Shown one piece after another: positions 17,443 to 26,203 of a DNA stretch of 64,000 nucleotides. Below the pieces are notes generated by a model. The model saw only the letters and a list, made by a program, of their open reading frames with translations. It was not told where the DNA came from and ran no database searches. The position numbers were made by a program, and so were the translations under genes. Location: the NCBI GenBank assembly GCA_046330225.1, contig JAXLTD010000006.1, positions 62,001 through 126,000 of the forward strand, in the 5' to 3' direction. Origin of the DNA: CANJIV01 sp046330225 (GTDB taxonomy: Bacteria; Actinomycetota; Thermoleophilia; Solirubrobacterales; Solirubrobacteraceae). The stretch's first letter is position 1. Each line of letters starts with the position of its first letter.

Positions 17443-18690
17443 ATGGCCGACCCGAAGAGCACGGCCCTCGACCTCGCCGAGCGCTACGTGTGCCCCCAGC
17501 GCGTCCAGCTGCTGCGGGCGCTGGACATGGAGATCGTCATCGGGCGCCGCGACGGCTACCGGATGTGGGACCTCGACGGCTGCGAGCTCCTCGACTTCCA
17601 CCTCAACGGCGGCGTCTTCAACCTCGGCCACCGCAACCCGGAGGTCATCGCGGCCCTGACCACGGGCCTCGAGACGCTGGACATCGGCAACCACCACTTC
17701 CCGAGTGCCGAGCGCGGGGCGCTGGCCGAGGACCTCGCCCGGCTCACGCCCGGCGACCTGCGCTACTCGGTCTTCGCCCCCGGCGGCGGCGAGGCGATCG
17801 ACGTGGCACTCAAGACCGCCCGCCACGCCACTGGCCGGCGCCGAATCGTCTCGCTGCGCTCCGGCTACCACGGCCACACCGGCCTGGCGCTCGCCGCCGG
17901 GGACGAGCACGCGGCGCAGTTCTTCCTGTCGGACGGCCCGGCTGACGAGTTCCTCCACGTGCCCTTTGCCGACCTCGACGCCATGGCCGCGGCCCTGGCG
18001 GGCGGCGACGTCGCCGCCGTCATCGCCGAGACCATCCCGGCGACGTCGGGCTTCCCGCTTCCGCCCCCCGGCTACCTCGCCGAGGTCAAGGCGCTGTGTG
18101 AGCGCCACGGGACTGTCTACGTCGCCGACGAGGTCCAGACCGGGCTCGGACGGACCGGCCCGCTGTGGGCCATCGAGGCCCACGGGGTCGACCCGGACGT
18201 GCTCGTCACCGGCAAGGGGCTGTCGGGCGGCATCTACCCGATGGCGGCCGCCGTGCTGTCCGAGCGGGTGGCCGGCTGGCTGCACGAGGACGGCTGGGCG
18301 CACATCTCGAGCTTCGGCGGCGCCGAGGTCGGCTGCCGCGTCGCGCGCGCGGTCCTCGACATCACGACCCGGGAGTCCACCCGGGCGAACGTGGACCGCC
18401 TGGCCGGCCGCTTCGCCGCGGGACTCGAGGACGTCCGCCGCCGGCACCCGGAGTGGCTGGTCGAGGTGCGCCAGGCCGGGCTCGTGATCGGCCTGCGCTT
18501 CGCCCACCCGCAGGGCGGGATGCTCATGACCAAGGCGCTGCACGGCGAGGGGCTGTGGGCGATGTTCGCCGGCTTCGACCGCTCCGTCCTGCAGTTCAAG
18601 CCCGGCCTGCTGCTCGACGAGCCGGCCGCCGACGCCGCGCTGGCCCGGCTCGACGCCGCCGCAGCCGCGTGCGCCGGAGCCGCGGAGTGA
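17443..18690 (+). CDS. class III PLP-dependent aminotransferase
   Basis: A 415-residue enzyme close in length to ornithine/GABA aminotransferases. Cofactor-binding features include FAPGGGEAIDVALKTAR (phosphate-binding region), SGYHGHTG, the aspartate in VADEVQTGLGRTG and the Schiff-base lysine in VTGKGLSGGIYPM. Family members transfer amino groups from omega-amino acids or act as 2,1-aminomutases; the substrate is not evident. GTGA overlap with the next gene implies a two-gene operon. Confidence 0.92.
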   Translation: MADPKSTALDLAERYVCPQRVQLLRALDMEIVIGRRDGYRMWDLDGCELLDFHLNGGVFNLGHRNPEVIAALTTGLETLDIGNHHFPSAERGALAEDLARLTPGDLRYSVFAPGGGEAIDVALKTARHATGRRRIVSLRSGYHGHTGLALAAGDEHAAQFFLSDGPADEFLHVPFADLDAMAAALAGGDVAAVIAETIPATSGFPLPPPGYLAEVKALCERHGTVYVADEVQTGLGRTGPLWAIEAHGVDPDVLVTGKGLSGGIYPMAAAVLSERVAGWLHEDGWAHISSFGGAEVGCRVARAVLDITTRESTRANVDRLAGRFAAGLEDVRRRHPEWLVEVRQAGLVIGLRFAHPQGGMLMTKALHGEGLWAMFAGFDRSVLQFKPGLLLDEPAADAALARLDAAAAACAGAAE

Positions 18691-19658
18691 CGGGCGACGG
18701 CAGCGGGCTTCCGGCCGACGCCGCCGCCCGGCTCGAGGCGTTCGAGCGCACCCTGGACTGCCGGGCGCCCGCCGCGCGCGGCGACTGCACGGTGCTCGGC
18801 TTCGGCGAGGTGTCGGCGGCGCTCGTGCTGTCCGCTCTTCCCGGCTGGGTCTGCAAGCGCATGTCCGGCTTCTCCGACGCCGCGATGGCTGAGCGCCACG
18901 CCGCCCTCATCCACGATTCCGTGGCCAGGATCCAGGCCGGCGGCGTGGCGGTCGTCGACTCCAGGACGATCCCGGTGCGGCTGCCGGGCCGCCGGCCGGT
19001 CGTCTACCTCGTCCAGCCCCGGCTCGATGCCTCCGGGATGGGCAACGTCATCCTGCAGACGGGCACCGATGCCGAGGCCCTCTCTGCGCTGCAGCGCGTG
19101 CTCGATCCGGTCCTGCGGGTGTGGCGCGGCAACCGCGAGCGTGACGACGGGATCGAGATCGGCCTCGATGCCCAGCTCTCGAACTGGCATTTCGGACCCG
19201 GCGGCCCCGAGGCCGGCGAAGGCGCGCTGCTCGACGTGGGGACTCCGTTCGTTCGCCGCGCCGACGGCACCTACCTCCTCGACGTCGAGGTCTTCCTGTC
19301 GGCGGTGCCCGCGGGCCTGCGGGCGCACTACCGGCGGGCCCGGGCCGTGGAGGACTACCTCGCCGACTACTTCGTCCCCCGTCGCGTCGCGCTCGACGTG
19401 CTCGGCAACTACCACAAGGAGGGCCGGCCCGACCGCCTCCCAGCGGCCCTGGATTGCGTGAACGCCTGGCTGGCCGCCCATGCCGACGAGCTCGAGGACG
19501 CCCGCCCGCTGACCGCCGGCGAGGTGGCCGACTACTACCGCGAGGACGCCCGCCAGCTCGAGCTGTTCCTCCGCCTGCGCCGGCTGGACCGGTTCCTGCA
19601 GACGCGCCTGCTGCGCCGCCGCTACGACTTCGTGCTGCCCGGCCGGGTCCGGCGCTGA
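18687..19658 (+). CDS. kinase-fold-like protein of unknown function (possibly DUF6206)
   Basis: A 323-residue protein starting at a GTG that overlaps the aminotransferase stop. I see no exact family by motif, but the order of features resembles an APH/choline-kinase fold: a Gly loop (GFGEVSAA, 38-45), a lysine in WVCKRM (K57), a hinge-like YLVQPRLD (107-114), a catalytic-loop-like GLDAQLSNWHF (D161, N166) and a metal-site-like LLDVGTPF (D183). NYHKEGRPDRLP is a further distinctive motif. The pairing suggests phosphorylation linked to an amine metabolite. Resemblance to DUF6206 is from memory. Confidence 0.6.
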   Translation: MTGDGSGLPADAAARLEAFERTLDCRAPAARGDCTVLGFGEVSAALVLSALPGWVCKRMSGFSDAAMAERHAALIHDSVARIQAGGVAVVDSRTIPVRLPGRRPVVYLVQPRLDASGMGNVILQTGTDAEALSALQRVLDPVLRVWRGNRERDDGIEIGLDAQLSNWHFGPGGPEAGEGALLDVGTPFVRRADGTYLLDVEVFLSAVPAGLRAHYRRARAVEDYLADYFVPRRVALDVLGNYHKEGRPDRLPAALDCVNAWLAAHADELEDARPLTAGEVADYYREDARQLELFLRLRRLDRFLQTRLLRRRYDFVLPGRVRR

Positions 19659-19772
19659 CGCGGCGGGCGCCGTGGCCCCGCGGCGATGGGGCCGGGGGCC
19701 GTCCCGTGAGCGGCAGACCTGGCCGACGACGAGGCACCGAGCGCGTGCCCGGCCGACAGCGCCCGCGCCGGC

Positions 19773-20204
19773 CTACGTCACGGTGAGGTTGGCCCGCATC
19801 CCGCGGCGATAGTGGTTGCGCAGGTTGCAGATCAGGACATAGTGCCCCTTGGCGAGCTTGAGCCGCAGCGTGCGCACGACCTTGCCGGTGCGGACGTTCT
19901 CGACCTCGCCCACCGCGCCGCGCTCCGGGACCGTGGGACCGGTGCCGAGCGTATCGGCCGGCTTGGCGGTCCGGATGACCACGAGCTCGTGCAGGTCGTG
20001 CCCGGCGTTGCGCACCCGGAACGTGACCGTGCCCGCCGGCACCGTGGCCGGCGCCGGGGTGATGCTCCACTCCTTCATCCGCACCGGGACCAGAGTGCCC
20101 TTCGGCCCGCTCGCCGCCCCCGCCGTGACCGCAGGCGCCAGCCCGGCCGCCGCGACCGCCGCTCCCCAGGCGGCTGCCCGCACGATCCCTCGCCTGCGTC
20201 CCAT
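19773..20204 (-). CDS. exported cupredoxin-domain protein
   Basis: A 143-residue plastocyanin-like protein. After a signal peptide (residues 1-~31) comes a beta-sandwich with type 1 copper ligands: His in GHDLHELV and the C-x4-H-x4-M set in ICNLRNHYRRGM. PAPATVPAGTVTFRVRNAG is the typical first-strand segment. GGGGAGG precedes the ATG and TAGGGT (20231-20236) supplies a -10. Probably an electron carrier or copper-binding protein at the cell surface. Confidence 0.85.
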   Translation of the reverse strand: MGRRRGIVRAAAWGAAVAAAGLAPAVTAGAASGPKGTLVPVRMKEWSITPAPATVPAGTVTFRVRNAGHDLHELVVIRTAKPADTLGTGPTVPERGAVGEVENVRTGKVVRTLRLKLAKGHYVLICNLRNHYRRGMRANLTVT

Positions 20205-20230
20205 CCCCGCCTCCCCGTTCGTGTCGCCCG

Positions 20231-20236
20231 ACCCTA
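20231..20236 (-). promoter_or_regulatory. -10 element of the cupredoxin gene
   Basis: TAGGGT on the minus strand, 26 nt before the ATG at 20204, with GGGGAGG between. Confidence 0.5.
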
Positions 20237-20730
20237 CGGCCGCCGCGACCGGCCGGGCATCCGGGCTGAGCCGCGGTTGGGATCCGTAGGTGCCACGGTG
20301 GCGTGTCCGCCGGCATCTGCCTGACGCCCGGCCGACCGGGCGCCACGTCCGCCCGTCGCATCGCGTCGCAGGCGAGTGCCGTGCGCTCGTTCCTCGCCGC
20401 CAGCTCCGTCGTCGTGGCGCGGTCGCTGACCGCCGCTGCGAGAACGCCCGGCTGGACCCGGAGCTCCGCGGCTCCGGACCAGCACGAACGGCCGCGTGGG
20501 CTCGGCCTCCCGTCCGCGGGACGCGTACGGCATCCGGCTGACCGGTCGCGGCGAGGCAAGCGAGCCGCCCGCTGCACGCAGTTCTCGGCGCCGGCCACGC
20601 CGCGTACCCGCATCGGGTCGCTCCCGATCGGGATCTGACACCTCGGTGTCGCTGCTGTTCTCACCGGCTGGGCGAACCCCGCGGCCGCAGATGCGCGGCG
20701 TCGCTGCAGCGGCCATGGGAGACTCACGCC
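20237..20730. other. intergenic region, no convincing gene
   Basis: About 490 bp between divergent genes. Open frames exist on both strands but are Arg/Ala/Pro-rich and lack ribosome-binding sites. A minus-strand segment near 20340-20420 (TTTELAARNERTALACDAMR) is weakly reminiscent of the DUF202 motif and could be an old remnant. It presumably contains the SDR promoter near 20720. Confidence 0.4.
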
Positions 20731-21594
20731 ATGGCCACCTTTGAACTGAACGGCAAGGTCGCGCTGGTCACCGGCGGGGCGCGCGGGATCGGCTTCGCGA
20801 CGGCGCGGGCCCTGCGGGCGCGCGGAGCGACCGTCGTGGTCGTCGACCTCGACCAAGCCGCCGTCGAGGAGGCGGCCGCGCGGATCCACCCCGAGCATGC
20901 CGTCGGCCTCGCGGCCGACGTCACCGACCGCGGCGCGCTGCAGCGCGTCGTGGCCACCGCGGTCGAGCGCTTCGGCGGCCTCGATGTCGTGATGGCCAAC
21001 GCCGGGATCGTCTCGCGGGCCGCCACCGTGCGGGCGATGTCGACCGAGAGCTTCGACCGGGTCATCGATGTCAACACGCTCGGCGTCGTCCACACCGTGC
21101 AGGCCGCGCTGCCCGAGATCGTGCGCCGCCGCGGGCACGTCGTCGTGGTCGCCTCCGTTTACGCGTTCATGAACGGCGTCGGCACGGTCCCGTACGCGAT
21201 GAGCAAGGCGGCGGTCGAGCAGCTCGGGCGTGCCCTGCGCGTCGAGCTGGTCCAGCACGGCGCGAGCGCGAGCGTGGCCTACTTCGGATTCATCGACACC
21301 GACATGGTCCATCAGGCGCTCGATGCCGACCCGCTCGTGAACGAGATGCTCGACACGTTTCCGAAGGTCCTGCACAAGCGGCTGACGCCGCAGCAGGCCG
21401 GCGAGGCCGTCGTGCTCGGGATCGAGGCCCGCAAGCCGCGGATCATCGTGCCCAAGCGCTGGATCGCCTACTCGGTGCTCCGCGGGATCTTGAACCCCGC
21501 GCTCGACGCGCAGATGGAGCGTGACGCCGCGACCCAGGCCTCGCTCGAGAAGCTCGACCTCCGCGCGGGCGAGGAGCAGCCGACGACGGCGTAG
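20731..21594 (+). CDS. short-chain dehydrogenase/reductase (SDR)
   Basis: A 287-residue classical SDR. The cofactor motif TGGARGIG is at residues 13-20, with D-x-D (VVVDLDQ) after beta2 pointing to NAD preference. MANAG stabilises the core, and the catalytic set lies in VVVASVYAFMNGVGTVPYAMSK (Ser/Tyr/Lys). The C-terminal region is longer than in minimal SDRs and ends in a charged tail. Substrate unknown. It converges with the FGGY kinase gene across two palindromic repeats. Confidence 0.9.
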   Translation: MATFELNGKVALVTGGARGIGFATARALRARGATVVVVDLDQAAVEEAAARIHPEHAVGLAADVTDRGALQRVVATAVERFGGLDVVMANAGIVSRAATVRAMSTESFDRVIDVNTLGVVHTVQAALPEIVRRRGHVVVVASVYAFMNGVGTVPYAMSKAAVEQLGRALRVELVQHGASASVAYFGFIDTDMVHQALDADPLVNEMLDTFPKVLHKRLTPQQAGEAVVLGIEARKPRIIVPKRWIAYSVLRGILNPALDAQMERDAATQASLEKLDLRAGEEQPTTA

Positions 21595-21650
21595 GGACCG
21601 GCGTCCGGCGGCGGTCGGCGGCGGGCGCAGCGGCACCCCACGCACGCCAA

Positions 21651-21709
21651 CCTGCGCGCGTGCGCCACCGAATCGGTGGCTGAGACGCACGAGAACGCCC
21701 GCGGCAGCG
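21651..21709 (-). repeat. palindromic dispersed repeat, copy 1
   Basis: A 59-bp unit repeated exactly at 21722-21780. It contains the palindrome CCACCGAATCGGTGG flanked by conserved arms; related copies lie near 30.3 kb in the opposite orientation. Confidence 0.75.
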
Positions 21710-21721
21710 CACTCCCGCCAC

Positions 21722-21780
21722 CCTGCGCGCGTGCGCCACCGAATCGGTGGCTGAGACGCACGAGAACGCCCGCGGCAGCG
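21722..21780 (-). repeat. palindromic dispersed repeat, copy 2
   Basis: Identical to copy 1 over 59 bp with a 12-bp gap between them. It ends one base short of the FGGY kinase stop codon, so both copies sit in the 3' regions of convergent genes and could form transcript-end hairpins. Confidence 0.75.
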
Positions 21781-21781
21781 G

Positions 21782-23233
21782 TCATCGGGCGGGGGCCGCC
21801 CGCGGCTCGAGCCCGGCCACGGCGTCCACCGCCGCCCGGAACCGCGCGAGCCGCTCGGCCGCCTCGTCCGCTGAGATGCGCGGCTCGACGACGGTGTCGG
21901 GCTCCCAGGCGGGCGCCGCGGCCGCGAGCGATGGCGCCAGGCCGGCGCCGAGCCGGGCGAGGGCGGCGATCCCCATCGCCGTCGCGTCGGCGGACGGGTA
22001 GCGCTCGACCGGCACCTGGAGCAAGTCCGCCTGGATCTGGAGCAGCGCCTCGGACCGCGCGAGCCCGCCGTCGACGCGCAGGCGCCGCAGCGGCTGGCCG
22101 GCATCTGCGGCGATGCCCGCCACGATGACGGCGACGTGCGCGGCGACTCCCTCGAGGACAGCGCGGACGAGATCTCCGGTCGTGGCGGCCAGCGACAGGC
22201 CGAGCCAGGCCCCCCGGGCCTGGGGCTGCCAGAACGGCGCGCCGAGCCCGGACAGCGCGGGCACGAACGTGACGCCGCCGCCGGCGCCCGCGACGACGGC
22301 GTCGACCTGGGGCGCGGAGGCGAGCAGCCCGAGGTCCGCCAGCCAGTCGACCGCGGCGGCCGCGGCGTAGACCTGGCCGTCGTGGCAGTACGTCGTGCGC
22401 CCGCCGGCCCGCCAGGCCACGCACGCGGCCAAGCCCGCGGTCGAGCGCACCGGCGCCTCGCCCGTCGGGGCCAGCACGAACGCGCCGGTGCCGAACGTGC
22501 ACTTCGCGTCACCGGGCGCGAAACAGCGCTCGGCCAGGAGCGCCGCCTGCTGGTCGACGATCAGCCCGCAGACCGGCAGCCGCGGCCCGAAGGCATCGGT
22601 TTCCCCGACCGGCTCGGCGCAGCCAACGATGTCGGGCTGACCGCCGGGATCGAGCCCGAAGGCCGCACACGCATCCGGCGACCAATCGACGGCGTCGAGA
22701 TCGAGCAGGAGGGTCCGTGAGGCGGTGGCAGCGTCGGTCACGCACGCCCCGGTGAGCCGGGAGGTGACCCACGCATCGATCGTGGTGACGGCCTGGCCCG
22801 GGGCCGCTCCGCCCTGCTCCTGCAGCCAGGCCAGCTTCGGAGCGGCGAAGTACGGGTCGAGGGGGAGGCCGGTGATCGCCGTGAGCTGCGCGCCCCGGTC
22901 CGCGAGGCGGCGGGTCACGGTCTCGGCGCGGCGGTCCTGCCAGCTCAGCGCCGGGCCGCACGGGGCACCGGTCGCGCGGTCCCAGCGCAGGACCGTCTCG
23001 CCCTGGTTGCCGATCGCCACCGCGGCCACGGGCTGGCCGGCGTCGGCGATGGCGGCCCGCCCGGCGGCGACGACGGAGCCCAGCAGCGCCTCGGGGTCGG
23101 CCTCGGCCGCGCCCCCAGCGCCGAACATCACCTCCACCGGGGCCGTGCCGGCCCCGATCACGGCCCCGCCGCCGTCCACGACCACCGCCTTCGTCGACGA
23201 CGTCCCCTGGTCGATGGCGAGGACATTCGGCAC
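21782..23233 (-). CDS. glpK: FGGY carbohydrate kinase, likely glycerol kinase
   Basis: A 483-residue sugar kinase of the glycerol kinase branch: ATP/substrate motifs AIDQGTSSTKA, IGNQGETVLRWDRATGAP, SWQDRR and GDAKCTFGTGAFVLAPTG correspond to glycerol kinase signatures, and LRVDGGLARSEALLQIQADL is the second FGGY signature. It starts at GTG 23233 just after a TAGGCT element, so it is probably leaderless. No glpF/glpD is adjacent. A related polyol kinase is possible. Confidence 0.82.
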   Translation of the reverse strand: MPNVLAIDQGTSSTKAVVVDGGGAVIGAGTAPVEVMFGAGGAAEADPEALLGSVVAAGRAAIADAGQPVAAVAIGNQGETVLRWDRATGAPCGPALSWQDRRAETVTRRLADRGAQLTAITGLPLDPYFAAPKLAWLQEQGGAAPGQAVTTIDAWVTSRLTGACVTDAATASRTLLLDLDAVDWSPDACAAFGLDPGGQPDIVGCAEPVGETDAFGPRLPVCGLIVDQQAALLAERCFAPGDAKCTFGTGAFVLAPTGEAPVRSTAGLAACVAWRAGGRTTYCHDGQVYAAAAAVDWLADLGLLASAPQVDAVVAGAGGGVTFVPALSGLGAPFWQPQARGAWLGLSLAATTGDLVRAVLEGVAAHVAVIVAGIAADAGQPLRRLRVDGGLARSEALLQIQADLLQVPVERYPSADATAMGIAALARLGAGLAPSLAAAAPAWEPDTVVEPRISADEAAERLARFRAAVDAVAGLEPRAAPAR

Positions 23234-23239
23234 GCGGTG

Positions 23240-23245
23240 AGCCTA
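23240..23245 (-). promoter_or_regulatory. -10 element of leaderless promoter
   Basis: TAGGCT on the minus strand, 6 nt (CACCGC) before the GTG start at 23233. Confidence 0.6.
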
Positions 23246-23300
23246 GACGTTGGACCCGAATCGCCGGGCGGGCGACAGCCCGGCTCCGCCGCCGGGGCTC

Positions 23301-23306
23301 TACGAT
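23301..23306 (+). promoter_or_regulatory. -10 element of leaderless promoter
   Basis: TACGAT, 6 nt before the GTG at 23313. It selects that start over the upstream in-frame ATG-less region. Confidence 0.5.
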
Positions 23307-23312
23307 GCGGGC

Positions 23313-23636
23313 GTGACGCGCCGACGCCCGGGCCCGATGCTCGCGCTGGCCGCCCTCGTGGCGGCAGCCGCCGCCGCCTGCGCCGCCGGCGCCGTGCCCG
23401 CCGACGCGCTGTTCCTCCTGCCGATGCTGGCGCTCGCGGTCCCGCTGCTGGCCGGCCGCTACCTCGGCGAGGACGCCCTGGAGCGCTGGCGGGCCCGCCC
23501 CGACGCCCCGCGCCGGCGCGCCCGCGCGATCGCCGCCCCGCGCCGTCCGACCCGGGCCAGCGCTGGCGGCGGCCTCCTGCTCGCGCGGCACCTGTCCGGT
23601 CGCGCTCCGCCCGCAGCCGCGCTCCCGGCCCGCTAG
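23313..23636 (+). CDS. small membrane protein of the copper operon
   Basis: About 107 residues from GTG 23313. Two adjacent hydrophobic stretches (MLALAALVAAAAAACAAGAV and LFLLPMLALAVPLLAGRYLG) are followed by an Arg/Ala-rich cytoplasmic tail. No family recognised. It precedes the secreted protein at 23712 and may be the first gene of the copper-handling operon. Confidence 0.55.
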   Translation: MTRRRPGPMLALAALVAAAAAACAAGAVPADALFLLPMLALAVPLLAGRYLGEDALERWRARPDAPRRRARAIAAPRRPTRASAGGGLLLARHLSGRAPPAAALPAR

Positions 23637-23711
23637 CTCGCGGCCGCGCGCCCCGGCGTTCCGCTCCGCGGAGCGCCTCCCGCTGCTCCTCACTCCGCCA
23701 AGGAGGCATCC

Positions 23712-24401
23712 ATGCGCCGTGCCCTGGCCGGCGCGCTCGCCATCGCGGGCGTGCTGGCGCCCCCCCAGGCCGTCCTGGCCCATCGGGGGAATCCGAACAT
23801 GCAGTCGATCGTGCGTGCCATCGAGCCTCCGACGCCCGGCGTCTCAATCCAGGTGCTCAATCGCGACGACCGCTTCGAGCTGACCAACCGATCGGGCCGG
23901 ACCGTCCTCATCTACGGCTACGGCGGCGATCCCTACGCCCGGATCCTGGGCGACGGGACGGTCGAGGTCAACACCCGCTCGCCGGCCTCCTACCTCAACG
24001 ACGACCGCTTCGGCGCCGCCCCCGTGCCGGCCAGCGCCTCGGCGACCGCGCCGCCGAAGTGGTCGGTCCTCGACAAGACCGGGCGCTTCCAATGGCACGA
24101 CCACCGGATGCACTACATGGGCACCGGCGTGCCGCCGCAGGTCAAGAACCGCGACAAGCGTCAGAAGGTCTTCGACTACTCGATTCCGATCCGCATCGGG
24201 ACCCGGAAGGGCGACATCGCCGGGACGCTCTACTGGACGCCGGAGCCCGGCGGGGGGCCGCCGACGTTCGCGATCGTCCTGCTCGCCGCGATCGCGCTGG
24301 GCGGAGCCGCGGCGGTCGTGGTCGTGCGCCGCCGCCGGAGCCGGGAGACCGGCCCCGAGGCCGGTCGCGGGCCGCCCGAGCCAGCCGAGGAGGCGTGGTG
24401 A
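23712..24401 (+). CDS. secreted, membrane-anchored protein of the copper operon
   Basis: A 229-residue protein with a signal peptide ending near AVLAHRG, so the mature N-terminus may expose a histidine, as in CopC and YcnI nearby. The central domain (SIQVLNRDDRFELTNRSGRT; QWHDHRMHYMG) contains a His/Met-rich patch suited to copper binding. A C-terminal helix (AIVLLAAIALGGAAAVVVV) anchors it, followed by a basic tail. GCCAAGGAGGCATCC before the ATG is a strong ribosome-binding site. GTGA overlap with copCD. Confidence 0.75.
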   Translation: MRRALAGALAIAGVLAPPQAVLAHRGNPNMQSIVRAIEPPTPGVSIQVLNRDDRFELTNRSGRTVLIYGYGGDPYARILGDGTVEVNTRSPASYLNDDRFGAAPVPASASATAPPKWSVLDKTGRFQWHDHRMHYMGTGVPPQVKNRDKRQKVFDYSIPIRIGTRKGDIAGTLYWTPEPGGGPPTFAIVLLAAIALGGAAAVVVVRRRRSRETGPEAGRGPPEPAEEAW

Positions 24402-26203
24402 GGCGCGTCCGCCGCCGCGCCGGCGCGCTGGCGGCAGCCCTGGCGATCACCGGTCTCGGGCTGCCCGCAAACGTCCTCGCCCACGCCCAGCTCACGGGCA
24501 CCTCGCCCCAGCGTGGCGCGACGGTCCGCATCGAACCCGGCGCCGTGACCTTCCGGTTCGACGAGACCGTAGAGGGGAACTTCGGCGCGGTCCGGGTCTT
24601 CGACGCGCGCGGCCGCCGGGTCGACCAGGGCGGCGCCTTCCACCCGCTCGACACCGGAGCCCGGATCGCCGTGCGCCTGCGGCCCCAGCTTCCATATGGC
24701 ACCTACACGGCGACCTATCGGGTGGTGTCGGCCGACGGGCACATCGTCTCGGGCGGGTTCGTCTTCTCGATCGGGACGCCCGGCGCCCCGCCGGCGCAGA
24801 CGGTCGCGCAGCTGGCGGGCAGCTCGGCCACTGGGCCTGGGGCCGACGCCGCATTCGGCCTCGCGCGAGGACTGGAGTTCGCTGCCATCGCCCTCGCGGC
24901 CGGCGGCGTTCTCTTCCTGCTGGCGGTCTGGCTGCCGGGGCTCGCCGGCGTGGCGGGCGGGGGTGCCGAGTGGGAGCAGGCGTCCGCGGCGTTCGTGCGC
25001 CGGGCGCGCCGCGCGCTGCTGGCCGTGAGCGCGCTCGGCGCCACCGCGGCGTTCGCCGGCGTGGTGATGGAAGGCGCCGAAGCCGCCGGAATCTCCGGCT
25101 GGTCGGCGATCGACGCCGACGTGATCCGCGAGACGCTCGGAACGCGGTTCGGGCTCGTCTGGGGGCTCGCCGTGCTCGCCTGGTTCCTGGTCGCGGCGCT
25201 CGGGGCGGCGCTGCTGGCGCCGCGCGGCGCCCGCGCCCCGGTGCTGGCCCCGGCCCAGGTCGGGGCCTCAGGCCTGGCCCTGCCTCGCGCGCGGCCCGCC
25301 CTCGCCGGCCTGCTCGCGCTGCCGCTCGCGTTCCTCGTCGCGCTCCCGGCGCTCAGCGGGCACGGCAGCCAGCAGCCGCCCGTCGCAGCGATGCTGCCCG
25401 CGAGTCTGCTCCATGTCGCGGCCATGGCGGCCTGGGCCGGTGGCCTGGCCGTGCTCGTCGCCGTCGTCCCGGCGGCCACCCGGCGGCTCGAGCCCGGCGA
25501 CCGCTCCCGGCTGCTCGCCGCGCTGCTCCTACGGTTCTCGCCGATCGCGCTCGGCGCCGTCGTGGTGATCCTCGCCACCGGCCTCGTCCAGTCGTACGTC
25601 GAGGTGCGGACGCTCAGCAGCCTGACCTCCGCGCCATTCGGGCGGGCGGTCCTGGCCAAGCTCGTCCTGCTGCTCGGGCTGATCGCGATCGGCGCCTGGC
25701 ACCGGCGCGTGAGCATCCCGCGGCTGCGGGCCATCGCCGATCGCCGCGAGCCGCCCGGGGCCGCCGGCCGGGCCGTCCGGCGCGCCCTGCGCGCCGAAGT
25801 CCTCCTGCTCGTGGCCGTCTTCGCCGCCACTGCGGCGCTCGCGAGCTACGCGCCGCCGGTCACGGCGCAGGCCGGCCCGGTCTCCCGGACCGCCGCGATC
25901 GGCCCGGCCCAGCTTCAGCTCACGGTCGACCCGGCCCGGGTGGGCGCCAACCAGATCCACCTCTACCTGACCGACCCGAAGGACGGCCGGCCGTTCACGG
26001 CAGCGAAGGAGATCACGCTGTCCGAGCGCCAGCCGGACCAGGACATCGGGCCGCTCCAGCAGACCGCCGAGCCCGCCGGGCCTGGGCACGCGATCGTGCC
26101 GGCGGCGCTCCTCACCGTTCCGGGCGATTGGAAGCTCCAGGTCGCCGTCCGCGTGTCCGAGTTCGACGAGTACACCGCGACCGTCACGGTGCGCGTGCGA
26201 TGA
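24398..26203 (+). CDS. CopC-CopD fusion copper-handling protein
   Basis: A 601-residue protein. Residues 1-~30 are a signal; the mature protein would start HAQLTGTSPQRG, the CopC domain (to ~130) with an N-terminal His copper ligand and ADGHIVSGGFVFSI. Eight or so hydrophobic helices of CopD follow (~150-470), with GHGS in the middle and a LSGHGS-type histidine. The last ~110 residues are an exported beta-domain (LQLTVDPARVGANQIHLYLT) like FixH/YtkA modules, giving an architecture like Bacillus YcnJ. Begins at a GTG overlapping the previous stop. Likely copper uptake or delivery. Confidence 0.9.
   Translation: MRRVRRRAGALAAALAITGLGLPANVLAHAQLTGTSPQRGATVRIEPGAVTFRFDETVEGNFGAVRVFDARGRRVDQGGAFHPLDTGARIAVRLRPQLPYGTYTATYRVVSADGHIVSGGFVFSIGTPGAPPAQTVAQLAGSSATGPGADAAFGLARGLEFAAIALAAGGVLFLLAVWLPGLAGVAGGGAEWEQASAAFVRRARRALLAVSALGATAAFAGVVMEGAEAAGISGWSAIDADVIRETLGTRFGLVWGLAVLAWFLVAALGAALLAPRGARAPVLAPAQVGASGLALPRARPALAGLLALPLAFLVALPALSGHGSQQPPVAAMLPASLLHVAAMAAWAGGLAVLVAVVPAATRRLEPGDRSRLLAALLLRFSPIALGAVVVILATGLVQSYVEVRTLSSLTSAPFGRAVLAKLVLLLGLIAIGAWHRRVSIPRLRAIADRREPPGAAGRAVRRALRAEVLLLVAVFAATAALASYAPPVTAQAGPVSRTAAIGPAQLQLTVDPARVGANQIHLYLTDPKDGRPFTAAKEITLSERQPDQDIGPLQQTAEPAGPGHAIVPAALLTVPGDWKLQVAVRVSEFDEYTATVTVRVR

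Noticed and set aside
20303..20638. Plus-strand 111-codon frame between cupredoxin and SDR genes
   Set aside because: No ribosome-binding site, no recognisable domain, and equal-quality frames on the other strand.
21651..21780. Two direct repeats as a CRISPR array
   Set aside because: Only two units of 59 bp with a 12-bp gap, and no cas genes; the palindromic core and distant copies fit a REP-like element.
19048..22512. Minus-strand frame of over 1100 codons
   Set aside because: It runs antisense through the kinase-like and SDR genes and across the repeats; it is an Arg/Ala/Pro shadow frame.
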